This document shows, one piece after another, positions 5,471 through 5,481 of a DNA stretch of 5,481 nucleotides (position 1 is its first letter; each line of letters starts with the position of its first letter). This stretch comes from DATEJJ01 sp039649115 (GTDB lineage: Bacteria > Actinomycetota > Actinomycetes > Mycobacteriales > Micromonosporaceae): assembly GCA_039649115.1 (NCBI GenBank), contig JBBWZQ010000214.1, positions 1 through 5,481 on the forward strand. The letters are read 5' to 3'. The notes beneath the pieces were generated by a model. The model saw only the letters and a list, made by a program, of their open reading frames with translations. It searched no databases and was not told where the DNA came from. Position numbers and translations under genes: made by a program.

Positions 5471-5481
5471 TTGGTCACCGC

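Overview
The window is GC-rich DNA with strong third-position GC bias, few A/T-rich gaps and actinobacterial gene families (LAL-type LuxR C-terminus, ECF sigma factor with a membrane anti-sigma partner, Tat-lipoprotein). It looks like chromosomal DNA of an actinomycete; Micromonosporaceae or a relative is my impression from protein style, not something the sequence proves. No tRNA, rRNA, CRISPR array, insertion sequence or phage gene was seen.

Layout from left to right: (1) 1-730, plus strand, is the 3' part of a large LuxR-family regulator whose start lies outside the window. (2) 743-1048, minus strand, is a small His-rich protein of unknown function, convergent with gene 1. (3) 1049-1406 is a 358-bp region without a convincing gene. 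It holds the upstream region of gene 2 and, at 1348-1384, a strong hairpin that ends the next operon. (4) 2706-1407, minus strand, is an ECF sigma factor gene overlapping by 8 bp a gene for a single-pass membrane protein that is probably its anti-sigma factor. (5) 2817-4046, plus strand and divergent from the sigma gene, encodes a Tat-type lipoprotein with a predicted beta-propeller. (6) 5404-4081, minus strand, is a two-gene unit: a secreted protein of a conserved uncharacterised family followed 25 bp later by a small cytoplasmic ankyrin-repeat protein.

The most interesting signal is in the control regions. Back-to-back between the sigma and lipoprotein genes are two promoter-like elements, GGAAC-N18-GTCTA (minus) and GGAAC-N18-GTCAT (plus), whose 3' halves share an identical 12-base block. 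A third GGAAC-N18-GTT lies just upstream of the secreted-protein gene at the right edge. In a by-eye scan of both strands I found about 13 GGAAC words. Only these three have GT(C/T) exactly 18 bases downstream, and they are the ones directly upstream of gene starts. I infer that the ECF factor controls itself, its anti-sigma factor, the lipoprotein and probably the secreted protein/ankyrin pair, forming a small cell-envelope sensing regulon. What it senses cannot be read from the sequence.

The sigma gene has an odd start. The conserved protein begins at a CTG with an ideal GGAGG, while an ATG at the predicted transcript start is out of frame.
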